Shown here: positions 24,876-34,640 of the stretch, piece after piece
Numbering within the stretch: position 1 is the first letter of the stretch
Layout: the number at the start of each line of letters is the position of its first letter
Assembly: GCA_964434855.1 (NCBI GenBank)
Contig: CAYSWR010000001.1
Location: 1-64,000, forward strand
Direction of reading: 5' to 3'
Length of the DNA stretch: 64,000 bases
Source of the DNA: UBA8516 sp964434855
Lineage (GTDB): Archaea; Thermoproteota; Nitrososphaeria; Nitrososphaerales; Nitrosopumilaceae
The notes under the pieces: model-generated
What the model was told of the DNA's origin: nothing
Seen by the model: the letters and a program-made list of their open reading frames with translations, nothing else
Databases searched by the model: none
Position numbers and translations under genes: made by a program

Positions 24876-25464
24876 ATCCTACAACTCCATTTTCATTTAC
24901 ATTCCATTTTGCTGGAGAAATCCATAAGAATCCATCGGCATCGGCTTCAAGTGTTAGTCTAGCAAGAGTATTTGATGGAGGAGCTTGAAGTGAAGCTGGT
25001 CCTACAAAGGCTGTTCCTGTAAGAGGGTTGTACATACTTCCGTGGCATGGGCATTCACCTCTCTTTCTTCCCTCTTCTGGCCAATATTTCCATAAACACC
25101 AAAGATGCAAGCACACCATACTATAAGCACGAAAAGCACTAACATCTTTTGCATCACCACCAAGTTCTGATGAGAGTCTGATAAATTGCCATTTTCTAAA
25201 AGCCTCTTCATCAAGTACACTGTCTCCCGTTTTTGGATATGTAATAACTTCTGCGTGATTAACTGGAAAAGTGTTAACATTAGCATGAGTGTCATCTGGC
25301 AGGATCACTTTTGCCTTTTCCAATGAAGTAGTATCTGGATTTGGCATAAAATTTCCCCATGGAACATATGGAGCAAATGCAAGTCCTGTTCCTGCAGCAC
25401 CCAATAGTTTTAGAAAATCTCGTCTGGATAGTGTACTCTTGGTACCAGAATCCTGTTCGGACAT
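24853..25464 (-). CDS. Rieske [2Fe-2S] subunit of complex III
   Basis: A 203-residue Rieske protein with a Tat-like signal SRRDFLKLLGAAGTG at residues 12-26, which stays as a membrane anchor. Cluster ligands are CLHLWC (box 1) and CPCHGSMYN (box 2), with box-1 and box-2 cysteines also able to form the disulfide. It lies upstream of cytochrome b and overlaps it. There is no separate cytochrome c1-like gene in this window. Confidence 0.92.
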   Translation of the reverse strand: MSEQDSGTKSTLSRRDFLKLLGAAGTGLAFAPYVPWGNFMPNPDTTSLEKAKVILPDDTHANVNTFPVNHAEVITYPKTGDSVLDEEAFRKWQFIRLSSELGGDAKDVSAFRAYSMVCLHLWCLWKYWPEEGRKRGECPCHGSMYNPLTGTAFVGPASLQAPPSNTLARLTLEADADGFLWISPAKWNVNENGVVGYGRFVKS

Positions 25465-25504
25465 GCAAGCTTTCGTTTTTGAAAAATTGCATATAAACCT
25501 TGTT

Positions 25505-28500
25505 CTAGTGTTTCTTAGAAATTTTGGTTTTTGTAGCTATTATTATGGCAACTGTTGCAATTACTATTCCAATGATTATTCCTTGTAGCAAAATAAAGTT
25601 TTGATCTAATACTACTTTTGGGTTTTCAAAGAATGGTCTGTTGTCTATGTTTATTATGATCTTTTTTGATATTTCATTTCCCGCCAAGTCTTTTGCAGAA
25701 ATCCAAATGTCAGACTCTCCATTTTCCAGTGTCCTTGTATCAAACTGGATAAATTTCTTGTCCGATACAGTACCATTAGGTAGCAGTATGCTAATTCCTC
25801 CTGCAGCTGGCAAATTCTGTTCAGATACATCAACATCTATAGAAATAATGTTTGAGACAAGTGATCCATTTGTTGGAGATTTGATGAGAATCTCAGGGGG
25901 TTTGTTATCAACTTTGAATCCAACATCTTTCTCTGCACGGTGACCAACTGTGTCAGTAACACTTACTTTTAGAGTATGAGCGCCTTCTGTGAGAAGATCA
26001 GATGGGATAGAAGACTTTGCGTTGATTTCAATTTCATTTCCATCAAGAGAGTATCTCATAGTGTCAATGTTTTCTTCTATTATTTCTGGTTGAATTTTAT
26101 ATGTACTATTGATAAATTCAGGAACTACAAACAATATTTGCGGATCTTTTTCGTCTGGTAAGATCGTAGAAAACTTGGCAGTTACCGTTATAGGTTCTGC
26201 AAGAGATTGTCCTCCAAACAAAGTAGAATGCATCAAAACAGAATATGTTCCTGTTTGGTTTATTGGAGCATATAGCACTGTGGATGTATCATCTTTGTTT
26301 TTTATTGGAAAGAATCCTCCACCTTCACTAAATGGACTTGTACCAAGCCAATCGCCAGTAGGCCATCCCTGAAAATGACCAAGTACTCCTGGTGGAACAT
26401 TTGTTTGAACAATTCTTCCTGCAGGATCAATTACAAACACAGAAAGGTTTGTGTCTTTGTTTTCCCATGAAATGTTTAACGCTGCAGAGTTTATTGTCTT
26501 GTCTTGTACATCAAAGTAATACTGCCTCCAATCTCCTGCATTATACCTGTTTGTCATATCAAAAGCACCACCAATGTATCCATTTCCATACAATGCATCG
26601 TCTTTCTGTGAACCTTCTATCACAGTTGGAAGATCTTTTCCTGTAATTCTTTTTGTGACAGCATAAGAAACAGGCACGTTTACTTCGTGTAAAATACCTT
26701 GGAATGAGATAAAGCCTTGATAAACTCCAGGTTGAGAATCTTGTGGAGCGATAAGTGTTGCAACAAGATCAGATGAGCTATTTGGTTGTACTTCGATATG
26801 ATCATAGTTTACCCAGACAGATTCCCAGCTTTCCTTTTTGTAAAAGCTAGTTGTAATTGTATAATCCATGGAGGTAGAATTTTTCTTTGTATCACCAATC
26901 CAGTATGAGTATTTAGTTGGTACCGGATATACGCCTATTAACGGAGTATTTTTGAATTTTGAATTTGGTTCCGCAATTCTTAACTCTTGTACTGTTCCCC
27001 ACGATCCACCGCGATTTATCAGAGAAAGTTCGTCATATGTTACTTTGGTATCATTATTTTTGTCATGCCAATCATATAGGTACACTGACGAAATCTTCAT
27101 GTCATTAGCGTAGATCTTTTCGGTTTTATTCATGAAATTATCAAATGGGAAATTCACGTTTATGATCATTAGTGATGCATCGTTTGGTATTGGTTTCTTT
27201 TTTTCAAAGAATGCGTTCATTTCTTTGTCTTTGGTGATATTTTCAAGAGGAATGTAATTCGGTCTGAATGTACCTGATTTGTTCATGAGTGGATCTTGTA
27301 ATCTGACTTCAGTTGTACTGTTGTATTGATATTTTTTAACGAGTTCTAGGGTTTGTGGCTTTATTGTTATGTCAAGAGTTCTGTTTGTAGGATTTTCTAT
27401 TGTAAAGGTTGCAAAAGTTCTCTCACTAGGATAGAGTCTACCACCAAACCAAGGAGTCATAGGAAAGGATGTATCATTTAAACGAAAATTTTCTATTCCA
27501 AAAGAGGATGAATTTATCATATTCATTGGCACGTCAAGAATTTTTTTTATATTAGCATATGACGCATTATTGTATACAATAAAGGCACCACTTTTTCCCT
27601 TGACAAAGTTTACTGCATTTTCTACATTTACAATTCCTGTTCCTTGTGTGAATGGATCATTTTCTAAATCAGTAGCAGTTGACATTAAAATATTTTTGAG
27701 TTTGAATGGATCATATTCTTTGTTTTGTTGTTTCATACTTTCCATCAATATTGCAGCAGAGCCAGCAACAAGTGGTCCTGCCATGCTTGTTCCTCCAAAC
27801 ATTGTAAATGGATCGGTTGCGTTTTTGATCTTTTTTGTAACGCTTGAAGGTGTAAAGCTGTATGCACCAATACTCATCAGATCTGGTTTTGGATCTCCTA
27901 TTATTCCAGGACCTCTGCTTGAAAAATCTGCTATTTCATTAGATGATGTAGTAGTATTTCCAAATCTTGGTTGATTCTTAAATGAACCGTATCCAACAAA
28001 GACATTGTTAGTTGTTGCCCCTACACTAAGACCGAATGGGGCCACATTTGGCAATCCCATAGTTCCATATCCATGGCCTGCATTTCCAGCACTGCTAACA
28101 ATGAGTACTCCAGGATAATTCTTGTCAATTGAACCTGGGACAGTAAGAGTACTCAGAATAAGTGACAAAACATCAAGACCGGGTACTGATTGCAGAGTTG
28201 GAAAGTTAGAAACTCCCCAACTGTTTGATATTATATCAACTCTAGGTTTTCCTTCAAATATCCAATGATTATTTTCTTGATGAAAACCTGATGCCCATAA
28301 CCAAGCATATACTGCATCACCAAACCACAATGCCTTTATTGGAACAATTTTTGCTCCTGGTGCGACTCCTTTTAGTGAATATTTTGTTGAATTACCATAA
28401 ATATCGTATTTTTCAATTCCTTTTGATGTTATAGATGCAGCACTTGATGTACCATGGCCTAGAAAGTCATACATCACGCCAAAGTAATTTCCTTCTGGAT

Positions 28501-29734
28501 CAATTGGAAATAACAAAGTACCATTTGTTGCACGGATTTTCGGTTCAATAAGAGATGGTTTTTTTATAACACCATAAATATCGAGTACTCGGGCACCTAA
28601 AGTTCCTGTACTATAATCAAATTTCCCATCTTTGTCAGAGTCATACAAGAAAAATTCTTTTCCATTTCCCAAAGTAATTGGATTTTCATCAGTAAAATCA
28701 AAATCATATTTTGGAGGTTTGTTATCTTTTACTTCAAAACGTGTGAAATCAATCCAAGAGGTAGACATGTCAGGTACGACAGTATCATAAAGACCTGCAA
28801 CTTTAGAATCCAAAACAAGTACTGGAACAAGCTGTAATCGTGCAAATGTGCCTTGTAACGTTCCTTGATAAATTACACCTAAGTGATATATTCCGCTTTT
28901 TGAAACAAGATAATCTCTGTTATTTTTGCCAATTTTCATATCGTTTGATATAGTACCATTAAGGACGGGAGCTCCGCCAGTGGGAAAGAGCGAGTTAAAG
29001 ACTAAAACCGAAGTACCGTTGCCCTTTTTTGCGAGATTTAGAAACACTCCATCTGAATTTACATATACTGAAGAAGTGATATTTTTTGGAATTGGTTTTG
29101 TATAATTTGTGATCACTCCTTTGGCGTTTATGTTTGCAATAAACGTAGCATTTGTCAAGACTAGGCCTTGACCATCTGCATCAATCATTATAGGATGATT
29201 GTTTTGGTCACGTGCAAGCGAGTCTTGAACATCAGGATTTGAAAAATCGGTTCCTGTATCAACTATACCTATTGTTATTCCCTTACCGTCGTAACCATAT
29301 TTTCTAAAAACTTCATCAGAACCTGTTATAGGACCAATTCTTGATGCTTCTGAAACAGTTTTGTTGTTTAGTGATTCAGGTAGAGAATCAAACTCTAATT
29401 GAAAATCTTCAATTATTTTATATCCTTTTGATTTAAGATCAGATATTTCATTTTGATAGAAAGTTCCAACTGAGAAAAATCCTTTATCAGAACTTATTCC
29501 ATATGCTAGATTCTCTGCAGATGATCTTACATCAGAAATAGAACCAGAACCAAAGACAATGTATCTTTTGATTTGATTTTCTATAACGGGGGGAGATATT
29601 TTGATAATATCTGAATTTTCAAGATTCCATTGAGGTGTTGATTGCACTAGATCAACATCATAGAATCCATAAGAGGACCTGGTAAATGCTGATACTAGCA
29701 ATATGAGAATTAAAAAAAATGCCAATTTTGGCAT
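25505..29734 (-). CDS. secreted S8 family subtilisin-like protease
   Basis: A giant subtilase of 1409 residues. A signal peptide (about residues 1-24, hydrophobic FFLILILLVSAF) is followed by the protease domain: Asp in GIVDTGTDF (about 159), His in GHGTSSAAS (about 427) and Ser in GGTSMAGPLVAG (about 650). About 265 residues separate Asp from His, more than usual, implying an insertion domain. Two Ca-binding-type loops are seen, DSDKDGKFD and an EF-hand-like DKNNDTKVTYDE. Later parts look like beta-sandwich domains; a membrane span near the C-terminus anchors it. The ATG at 29734 is preferred; an in-frame start at 29782 overlaps the neighbour. Confidence 0.9.
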   Translation of the reverse strand: MPKLAFFLILILLVSAFTRSSYGFYDVDLVQSTPQWNLENSDIIKISPPVIENQIKRYIVFGSGSISDVRSSAENLAYGISSDKGFFSVGTFYQNEISDLKSKGYKIIEDFQLEFDSLPESLNNKTVSEASRIGPITGSDEVFRKYGYDGKGITIGIVDTGTDFSNPDVQDSLARDQNNHPIMIDADGQGLVLTNATFIANINAKGVITNYTKPIPKNITSSVYVNSDGVFLNLAKKGNGTSVLVFNSLFPTGGAPVLNGTISNDMKIGKNNRDYLVSKSGIYHLGVIYQGTLQGTFARLQLVPVLVLDSKVAGLYDTVVPDMSTSWIDFTRFEVKDNKPPKYDFDFTDENPITLGNGKEFFLYDSDKDGKFDYSTGTLGARVLDIYGVIKKPSLIEPKIRATNGTLLFPIDPEGNYFGVMYDFLGHGTSSAASITSKGIEKYDIYGNSTKYSLKGVAPGAKIVPIKALWFGDAVYAWLWASGFHQENNHWIFEGKPRVDIISNSWGVSNFPTLQSVPGLDVLSLILSTLTVPGSIDKNYPGVLIVSSAGNAGHGYGTMGLPNVAPFGLSVGATTNNVFVGYGSFKNQPRFGNTTTSSNEIADFSSRGPGIIGDPKPDLMSIGAYSFTPSSVTKKIKNATDPFTMFGGTSMAGPLVAGSAAILMESMKQQNKEYDPFKLKNILMSTATDLENDPFTQGTGIVNVENAVNFVKGKSGAFIVYNNASYANIKKILDVPMNMINSSSFGIENFRLNDTSFPMTPWFGGRLYPSERTFATFTIENPTNRTLDITIKPQTLELVKKYQYNSTTEVRLQDPLMNKSGTFRPNYIPLENITKDKEMNAFFEKKKPIPNDASLMIINVNFPFDNFMNKTEKIYANDMKISSVYLYDWHDKNNDTKVTYDELSLINRGGSWGTVQELRIAEPNSKFKNTPLIGVYPVPTKYSYWIGDTKKNSTSMDYTITTSFYKKESWESVWVNYDHIEVQPNSSSDLVATLIAPQDSQPGVYQGFISFQGILHEVNVPVSYAVTKRITGKDLPTVIEGSQKDDALYGNGYIGGAFDMTNRYNAGDWRQYYFDVQDKTINSAALNISWENKDTNLSVFVIDPAGRIVQTNVPPGVLGHFQGWPTGDWLGTSPFSEGGGFFPIKNKDDTSTVLYAPINQTGTYSVLMHSTLFGGQSLAEPITVTAKFSTILPDEKDPQILFVVPEFINSTYKIQPEIIEENIDTMRYSLDGNEIEINAKSSIPSDLLTEGAHTLKVSVTDTVGHRAEKDVGFKVDNKPPEILIKSPTNGSLVSNIISIDVDVSEQNLPAAGGISILLPNGTVSDKKFIQFDTRTLENGESDIWISAKDLAGNEISKKIIINIDNRPFFENPKVVLDQNFILLQGIIIGIVIATVAIIIATKTKISKKH

Positions 29735-29765
29735 GGTAGAGAAATCTATTCTTTGTCTATTATAG

Positions 29766-30773
29766 CTATCTTCGTCTAGCAAGAATTGTTATTTGTAAAG
29801 CAATGATCACTGCAATTAATGCTACAATTGGTAGAAACAACGAATTAAATTGTCCAGATGCTTCTTCTATGTTCTTTACTGAATCAGAAATTAGTTTAAC
29901 ACTATTATCGATGTTTTTATTAGTTTCAATTAGAGAGACTTGACTTTTTTCAAGTGTTGACCCAAATTCTCTTGTTTCATTTTTTAGTTTATCTAATTCT
30001 TCAGATGTAGAATGTAGTATAGAATTTAGTTGTAAAATCTGATTAGATATCCCTTCTATGTCCTGTTTTAAAACAACAGTTGCAGCGGAACCGTTGGACA
30101 CGGTTCCTTGATTGAATGAAACTATATGAAATACGTATGTTCCTTCCTGAGTGGGAGTATAATCTGCATAATAGATTCCTTGGTGAAGTGTTTTAAATGA
30201 AAGCGCTAAACTTATGACTTCGCCTGTTGGCAAATGGACATGTGATGTTCCTAAAAGTTTTTCAGGAGAACCCGCAACTAATGCTCCATCACTTGTAGTT
30301 TGTACAAATATTCTAATAGGAGCATTCACGGCTGCGGTCTGTGGTGCAAAAACAAGTGTGTTTACAGTTCTTTGTACTGGAACTTCAACAAGCTCAGATG
30401 ATGGAGCAAATTTTACATCTACTTTTTGTGAGAACCCTTTTTCTTGATTAGAGATTATTTCTACGGTGTATGTCCCATAGGGAAATGTGGTAGATGGGCT
30501 AGGCCAAGTAATTAGTACGTGTAGAAATTCACCTTTTCCATCAGCAGCAATTTGATCAAATTTTGCAATTGTACCATCTGGGGCAAACAATCTCAGAATC
30601 AAGCCATCATTAGGGAGTGCTTTTCCATAAACAAGCAGTGGTTGTCCGTCAGAATACACTTTGTTATCAGTAAATAATTGAAGAGATTCTGCATATGCTG
30701 CGGATAAATTAATTGATAAGATTAAAAGAAATAATAGCTCTGCTTTTGTTTTCAATTCATTCATGATGACCAT
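29766..30773 (-). CDS. secreted/anchored beta-domain and coiled-coil protein
   Basis: A 335-residue surface protein: signal peptide (about 10-30), two beta-rich modules (about 30-230) with phrases such as SDGQPLLVYGKALPNDG and APIRIFVQTTSDGA, a coiled-coil (about 235-310) and a C-terminal membrane span (LFLPIVALIAVIIALQITIL) with basic tail ARRR. No enzyme motif is seen. It ends 31 bp before the start of the subtilase and is probably its operon partner. A start at 30764 is equally possible. Confidence 0.75.
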   Translation of the reverse strand: MVIMNELKTKAELLFLLILSINLSAAYAESLQLFTDNKVYSDGQPLLVYGKALPNDGLILRLFAPDGTIAKFDQIAADGKGEFLHVLITWPSPSTTFPYGTYTVEIISNQEKGFSQKVDVKFAPSSELVEVPVQRTVNTLVFAPQTAAVNAPIRIFVQTTSDGALVAGSPEKLLGTSHVHLPTGEVISLALSFKTLHQGIYYADYTPTQEGTYVFHIVSFNQGTVSNGSAATVVLKQDIEGISNQILQLNSILHSTSEELDKLKNETREFGSTLEKSQVSLIETNKNIDNSVKLISDSVKNIEEASGQFNSLFLPIVALIAVIIALQITILARRR

Positions 30774-30816
30774 CGCCTATAGATATTGGTTCTGGTAAAA
30801 ATAATAGAGTTACAGG

Positions 30817-31437
30817 TTAATCTTGAACATATCTTTCTATATCCATTGAATTTATAGCGGCCAACGAATAATTGTTTTGTTCTTTTTTTAATATTGTAAG
30901 AGAAGCATTTCGTATTATTAGTTCGTAAAGAGATTCTGGTTTTAGATGTAAAATTGTAGAAATCATAGCTTTAATCGGATCCATGTGTGTTACAAGTAAA
31001 ACGTTTTGCCCTTTGTGTTCTTTTGAACAATAGTTTGCTATGTCTAACACTCTTTTTTTAACATTGGAAAATGTCTCCACTCCATTCTCCTCAATAATTG
31101 GATTATCTTGATAGAATTTTAGAAACACATTACCATATTTTGTAAACATGTCTTCATAAAACATGCCTGAGAACATTCCCATCTCAATCTCAGTTAGTCT
31201 TGAATCTGTTTTGACTTCCAGATTAAGGCTTTTGGCGGCTAATTTTGCTGTACTTATTGCTCTTTCAATAGGACTGGAATAAATAGCTGAGATTTCAAGA
31301 GGTTTTAAGAATTTAGCAATCTTTTCTGCTTGTTGAAGACCTGTTTGTGTGAGTGGAAATCCCTCTTTACGCCCAGCAAGAATTCGTTCTACATTGTTTT
31401 TTGCTTGCGCGTGACGTAGAAAAATTATCAAAGACAA
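30817..31437 (-). CDS. histidine phosphatase superfamily protein
   Basis: Phosphoglycerate-mutase/phosphatase-like protein of 206 residues. The phosphohistidine motif is FLRHAQAKNN and the second catalytic His is in LVTHMDP; EIEMGMFSG provides the acid region. It resembles CobC/GpmB-type phosphatases but the substrate is not predictable. It starts with TTG. Confidence 0.88.
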   Translation of the reverse strand: MSLIIFLRHAQAKNNVERILAGRKEGFPLTQTGLQQAEKIAKFLKPLEISAIYSSPIERAISTAKLAAKSLNLEVKTDSRLTEIEMGMFSGMFYEDMFTKYGNVFLKFYQDNPIIEENGVETFSNVKKRVLDIANYCSKEHKGQNVLLVTHMDPIKAMISTILHLKPESLYELIIRNASLTILKKEQNNYSLAAINSMDIERYVQD

Positions 31438-31491
31438 GAGTGTTTCAGATTTTAAAGAAGAGATAATAATAACATTACCAGCGTTTGTTTT

Positions 31492-32163
31492 ATGAAAATA
31501 GGAATCGTAGGTGGAACAGGTGGGATGGGAAAAGGTTTTGCCTTAAGATGGTGTGTAAATCATGATATTTTGATTGGCTCACGTGATGCAACAAAAGCAA
31601 TACAAGCAGCTCTTGAATACTCAAATAATGCTACTGAACTTTATGGTTCTGTAAAAGGCAAGATAACGGGAAACGATAATGTTTCCGTAGCTAAAGAAAG
31701 TGACGTTTTGGTTTTATCTATTCCATATGAAAACATAGATTCAACTTGTCCTGCCATACTTTCTAACATAAAAGACAACTGTATTGTGATTTCTCCAATA
31801 GTGCCTATGATAAAAACCAATTCAGGGTTTGAATTCATTTCTTTTATTGAAAAAAAACCCTCTGCCTTTGAAACGGTACAAAAACACATGAAAGATAAAA
31901 CAAAGCTTGTTGCTGCATTTCACACAGTATCAGAAAAAAAACTAGTAGACCCTAATCTTGTTTTGGATTCTGACATATTCATCTGCGGTGATGATCAAAA
32001 AGCAATTGAAACAGTCAGTGGATTAGTTAGAGAAATAAAGAATCTCAGACCTCTCATTCTTGGTCCTGGTTCACTTTCGTATTTAGCAGAAGTTGCAACA
32101 CCGATACTTTTGAATGCAATGATAAGAAACAAGATGAAGAATCCGGGATTAAAGATAGTTTAA
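31492..32163 (+). CDS. npdG: F420:NADP oxidoreductase-like (NpdG)
   Basis: F420-dependent NADP reductase family, moving hydride between reduced F420 and NADP+. The Rossmann motif GIVGGTGGMGKGFALRW opens the 223-residue protein, followed by the NADP-phosphate region SRDATKA, and it ends with the conserved GPGSLSYLAEVATPILLNA dimer segment. It is divergent from the histidine phosphatase. F420 enzymes are present in Thaumarchaeota, so a PPOX-type protein two genes on may also use F420. Confidence 0.85.
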   Translation: MKIGIVGGTGGMGKGFALRWCVNHDILIGSRDATKAIQAALEYSNNATELYGSVKGKITGNDNVSVAKESDVLVLSIPYENIDSTCPAILSNIKDNCIVISPIVPMIKTNSGFEFISFIEKKPSAFETVQKHMKDKTKLVAAFHTVSEKKLVDPNLVLDSDIFICGDDQKAIETVSGLVREIKNLRPLILGPGSLSYLAEVATPILLNAMIRNKMKNPGLKIV

Positions 32164-32188
32164 AGTCTACAAAATTTAGAATGACAAT

Positions 32189-32422
32189 ATGAGAATGATC
32201 AATCGCCATGGACGTAATTGGTTTACTGCCATGGGAGTTTTGTTCATTGTAGTTGCGTCTATAGTAATTATCAGAAATTTACTTATCTGGGGACCAGAAT
32301 TTGTGTGGGACTTTTTTCTATCTAATAAAATTACAAATGAAAAAATTTCTGTAGGAATGATTTCCTTTGGAGGCTTTTTGTTATACCTAGGATTCAGGAA
32401 GACATCAGATGAGACAAGATAA
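32189..32422 (+). CDS. small membrane protein (77 aa)
   Basis: Two hydrophobic spans (about residues 13-34 and 54-69) separated by a short polar loop, with no recognisable family. It overlaps the next gene by 14 bp and is likely in the npdG transcript. Function unknown. Confidence 0.65.
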   Translation: MRMINRHGRNWFTAMGVLFIVVASIVIIRNLLIWGPEFVWDFFLSNKITNEKISVGMISFGGFLLYLGFRKTSDETR

Positions 32423-32804
32423 ATTTCTAAAATCACAGAAGATCCTAAGACTCGCTACTATAGACAAAAGAGGCATGCCGCATATTGTTCCTGTATGGTA
32501 TTTGTACAAAGACGGTATTTTTTATGTTGGAACTAACACTTCTACTAAAAAAGCAAAGAATGTAAAGAAAAATCCCAAAGTTAGTTTTTGCGTGGATGCA
32601 GGAATTCGTTCACCGATATTTGGAGTGATGGGAAGAGGAGTTGCCAAATTAATTTTGAATAAGAAAATTGTTTCAAGTATAACCAAGAAAATTTTATTAA
32701 GATATTTTAGTAGTTTGAATAATAATTCTGCGCAGGAACTTCTTGCTCAGACAGATTGTATTATAAAGATCACGCCAAAAAAAATCACAGTGTGGGAGTT
32801 TTAA
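32409..32804 (+). CDS. PPOX/FDR-type flavin- or F420-binding protein
   Basis: A 131-residue split-barrel protein. ILRLATIDKRGMPHIVPVWY is the typical N-terminal signature of pyridoxamine-5'-phosphate-oxidase-like (PPOX) proteins, followed by GIFYVGTNTSTKKAKNV. Such proteins bind FMN or F420 and reduce diverse substrates or haem. Its stop is interlocked (TTAA) with the stop of the convergent aminotransferase gene. Confidence 0.82.
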   Translation: MRQDKFLKSQKILRLATIDKRGMPHIVPVWYLYKDGIFYVGTNTSTKKAKNVKKNPKVSFCVDAGIRSPIFGVMGRGVAKLILNKKIVSSITKKILLRYFSSLNNNSAQELLAQTDCIIKITPKKITVWEF

Positions 32805-33973
32805 GCCACAAATTCTTCAATTTTGTCAAGTGCTGGTTCTAATACACTAATTTCTGGTAAGAAGACCATCCTAAAATGTCCACTGCCATATTGGGTTCCA
32901 AAGCCTGAACCATGTACTGCCAAGATACCTTTTGATTTTAAAAGATCTATAACAAATTCCTTATCAGATGAATATTTTGTACTCTCAATCTTTGGAAATG
33001 CGTAGAAGGCACCTTTTGGAATTGAGCAGCTAAGTCCATTCATGCCGTTTAACCTTTTGATTACATAGTCTCTTCTCTTTTTTAATTGAGAAACAAATTC
33101 TGAAATGTAATTTTGTGGACCTACAAGTGATTCCAATGCAGCGTGTTGAACTGGTAAATTAGATGCAATTCTAACTCTGGCAAGCTTTGGTATGTTTTCA
33201 CGAAGGAGTTCAAGTCTTTTTGAATTGTTAAATGCGATATAACCAATTCGCCAACCAGACATAAGATGTACCTTTGAAAAACCATTTACTAGTATGACTG
33301 GAGAATCACCACTGACTTTACCTATTCCAACAAACTTTTCATCAAAAACTATCTGATCATATATCTCATCACAGATAACATATAGATCATGTTCAACTGC
33401 AATGCTTATTAGATCTCTTAATGATTTTTCGTTAAAGACTGCACCCGTTGGGTTGTTTGGGCTAATAAGACATATTGCAACAGTTTTTGATGTGATTTTT
33501 GATTTGATATCATCAAGATCTGGTGTGGAGTTGGTCAGATCTACTGAGAATTCTATTGGAACTCCTCCAAATAATCTGACATAAGAAGCGTATGGTGGAT
33601 AGTATGGTCCTGGAATCAGAACCTCATCACCAGATTCCACTATAGAAGCCATTAACATTTCAAGGCCTTCTGAGACTCCGTTTGTTACTATGATATCATC
33701 TTCTGAAACAGAAAGACCCTTTGCTTTTTCTTTTTGTGCAATAGCATTTCGAAGTTCTGGTAGTCCTTCTGATGCAGCATAATAATTCTGCCCTTTTTTT
33801 ATTGCGTTGATGAATGCATCTTTAACATTTTCTGGTGGTTGAAATCCATACTGTACTGGATCACCAATGTTAAGATATGTTATCTTATGGCCTTCTTTTT
33901 CCAGTTTTCTTGCAACTAGTGCAATATCACGTATAGCATATTCCACACCTGCAACTCTTTTTGATATTTTCAA
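32801..33973 (-). CDS. class I/II PLP-dependent aminotransferase
   Basis: Fold-type I aminotransferase of 390 residues, AlaT/AspC-like. PLP-site motifs are seen: ISPNNPTGAVF, the lysine in GFSKVHLMSGWRIGY and the FRMVFLP arginine near the C-terminus. Substrate is not determined; alanine or aspartate transaminase is likely. Confidence 0.9.
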   Translation of the reverse strand: MKISKRVAGVEYAIRDIALVARKLEKEGHKITYLNIGDPVQYGFQPPENVKDAFINAIKKGQNYYAASEGLPELRNAIAQKEKAKGLSVSEDDIIVTNGVSEGLEMLMASIVESGDEVLIPGPYYPPYASYVRLFGGVPIEFSVDLTNSTPDLDDIKSKITSKTVAICLISPNNPTGAVFNEKSLRDLISIAVEHDLYVICDEIYDQIVFDEKFVGIGKVSGDSPVILVNGFSKVHLMSGWRIGYIAFNNSKRLELLRENIPKLARVRIASNLPVQHAALESLVGPQNYISEFVSQLKKRRDYVIKRLNGMNGLSCSIPKGAFYAFPKIESTKYSSDKEFVIDLLKSKGILAVHGSGFGTQYGSGHFRMVFLPEISVLEPALDKIEEFVA

Positions 33974-34016
33974 TTATCTAGACAGATATTTAGCCCCGTT
34001 AAATTCTTACTTGATC

Positions 34017-34091
34017 GGACCCGTTGCATAGCCAGGATAGTGCGGGTGGCTTCGGACCACCAGGTCGAGGGTTCGAATCCCTCCGGGCCCT
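34017..34091 (+). tRNA. tRNA-Arg (anticodon TCG)
   Basis: Anticodon loop CTTCGGA closed by GGTGG/CCACC gives TCG; D-stem GCAT/GTGC and T-arm with TTCGAAT are good. The acceptor stem GGACCCG/CGGGCCC has an A3-C70 mismatch in otherwise perfect pairing. Base 73 would be T. Confidence 0.85.
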
Positions 34092-34145
34092 TAATTTTAG
34101 ATCATTCAATGTAGATTTAAGACATAGCATGAGAAATTAGAAGAC

Positions 34146-34640
34146 ATGCAAAGATATTCATCATTTAAAATTGGTATTACTTTAGTTGTTATTGCTTCTA
34201 TATGGATATGGGTTTTGTTTTCAGCCAGTGAAAAAGTATCATCAAGTACAAAATTAAATGCAAAGGAAATAACCACACTTGATTTGTATTTAACAAAAAA
34301 TGGGCTTGGATATTATACTATTACAATTCCAGAATATGCCAAGCATGTACTTTTTGTACAGATACTAGATCCTTATGGGAATGTTATAGCAGATAAAAAA
34401 ATTGAAACTAAAATGAGTGTAGATTATTTCAGGTTTTTGGACACTGGTAAGTATACCATGGAGATAACCAATTTTTCTGAAGAACCAATCTCAATAGAGG
34501 CAAGTCTTGGGGATACCACTACATCTCAATTAATGATTCCTGCAATTATTGCGTTTTTTGGAGCTATTATTATTGTATATTCAGGGTATAGAAAATTGAG
34601 TGATCATAGTACTGCGCAACCAGAAGAGAACATCTCATAA
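34146..34640 (+). CDS. membrane protein with extracytoplasmic beta domain (164 aa)
   Basis: A 164-residue protein with an N-terminal hydrophobic span (about residues 9-26), a beta-rich extracytoplasmic domain (about 35-120; phrases YYTITIPEYAKHVLF, KYTMEITNFSEEP) and a C-terminal span (about 130-150). It has no known family. Its last 37 bases overlap the convergent membrane gene. Confidence 0.65.
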   Translation: MQRYSSFKIGITLVVIASIWIWVLFSASEKVSSSTKLNAKEITTLDLYLTKNGLGYYTITIPEYAKHVLFVQILDPYGNVIADKKIETKMSVDYFRFLDTGKYTMEITNFSEEPISIEASLGDTTTSQLMIPAIIAFFGAIIIVYSGYRKLSDHSTAQPEENIS

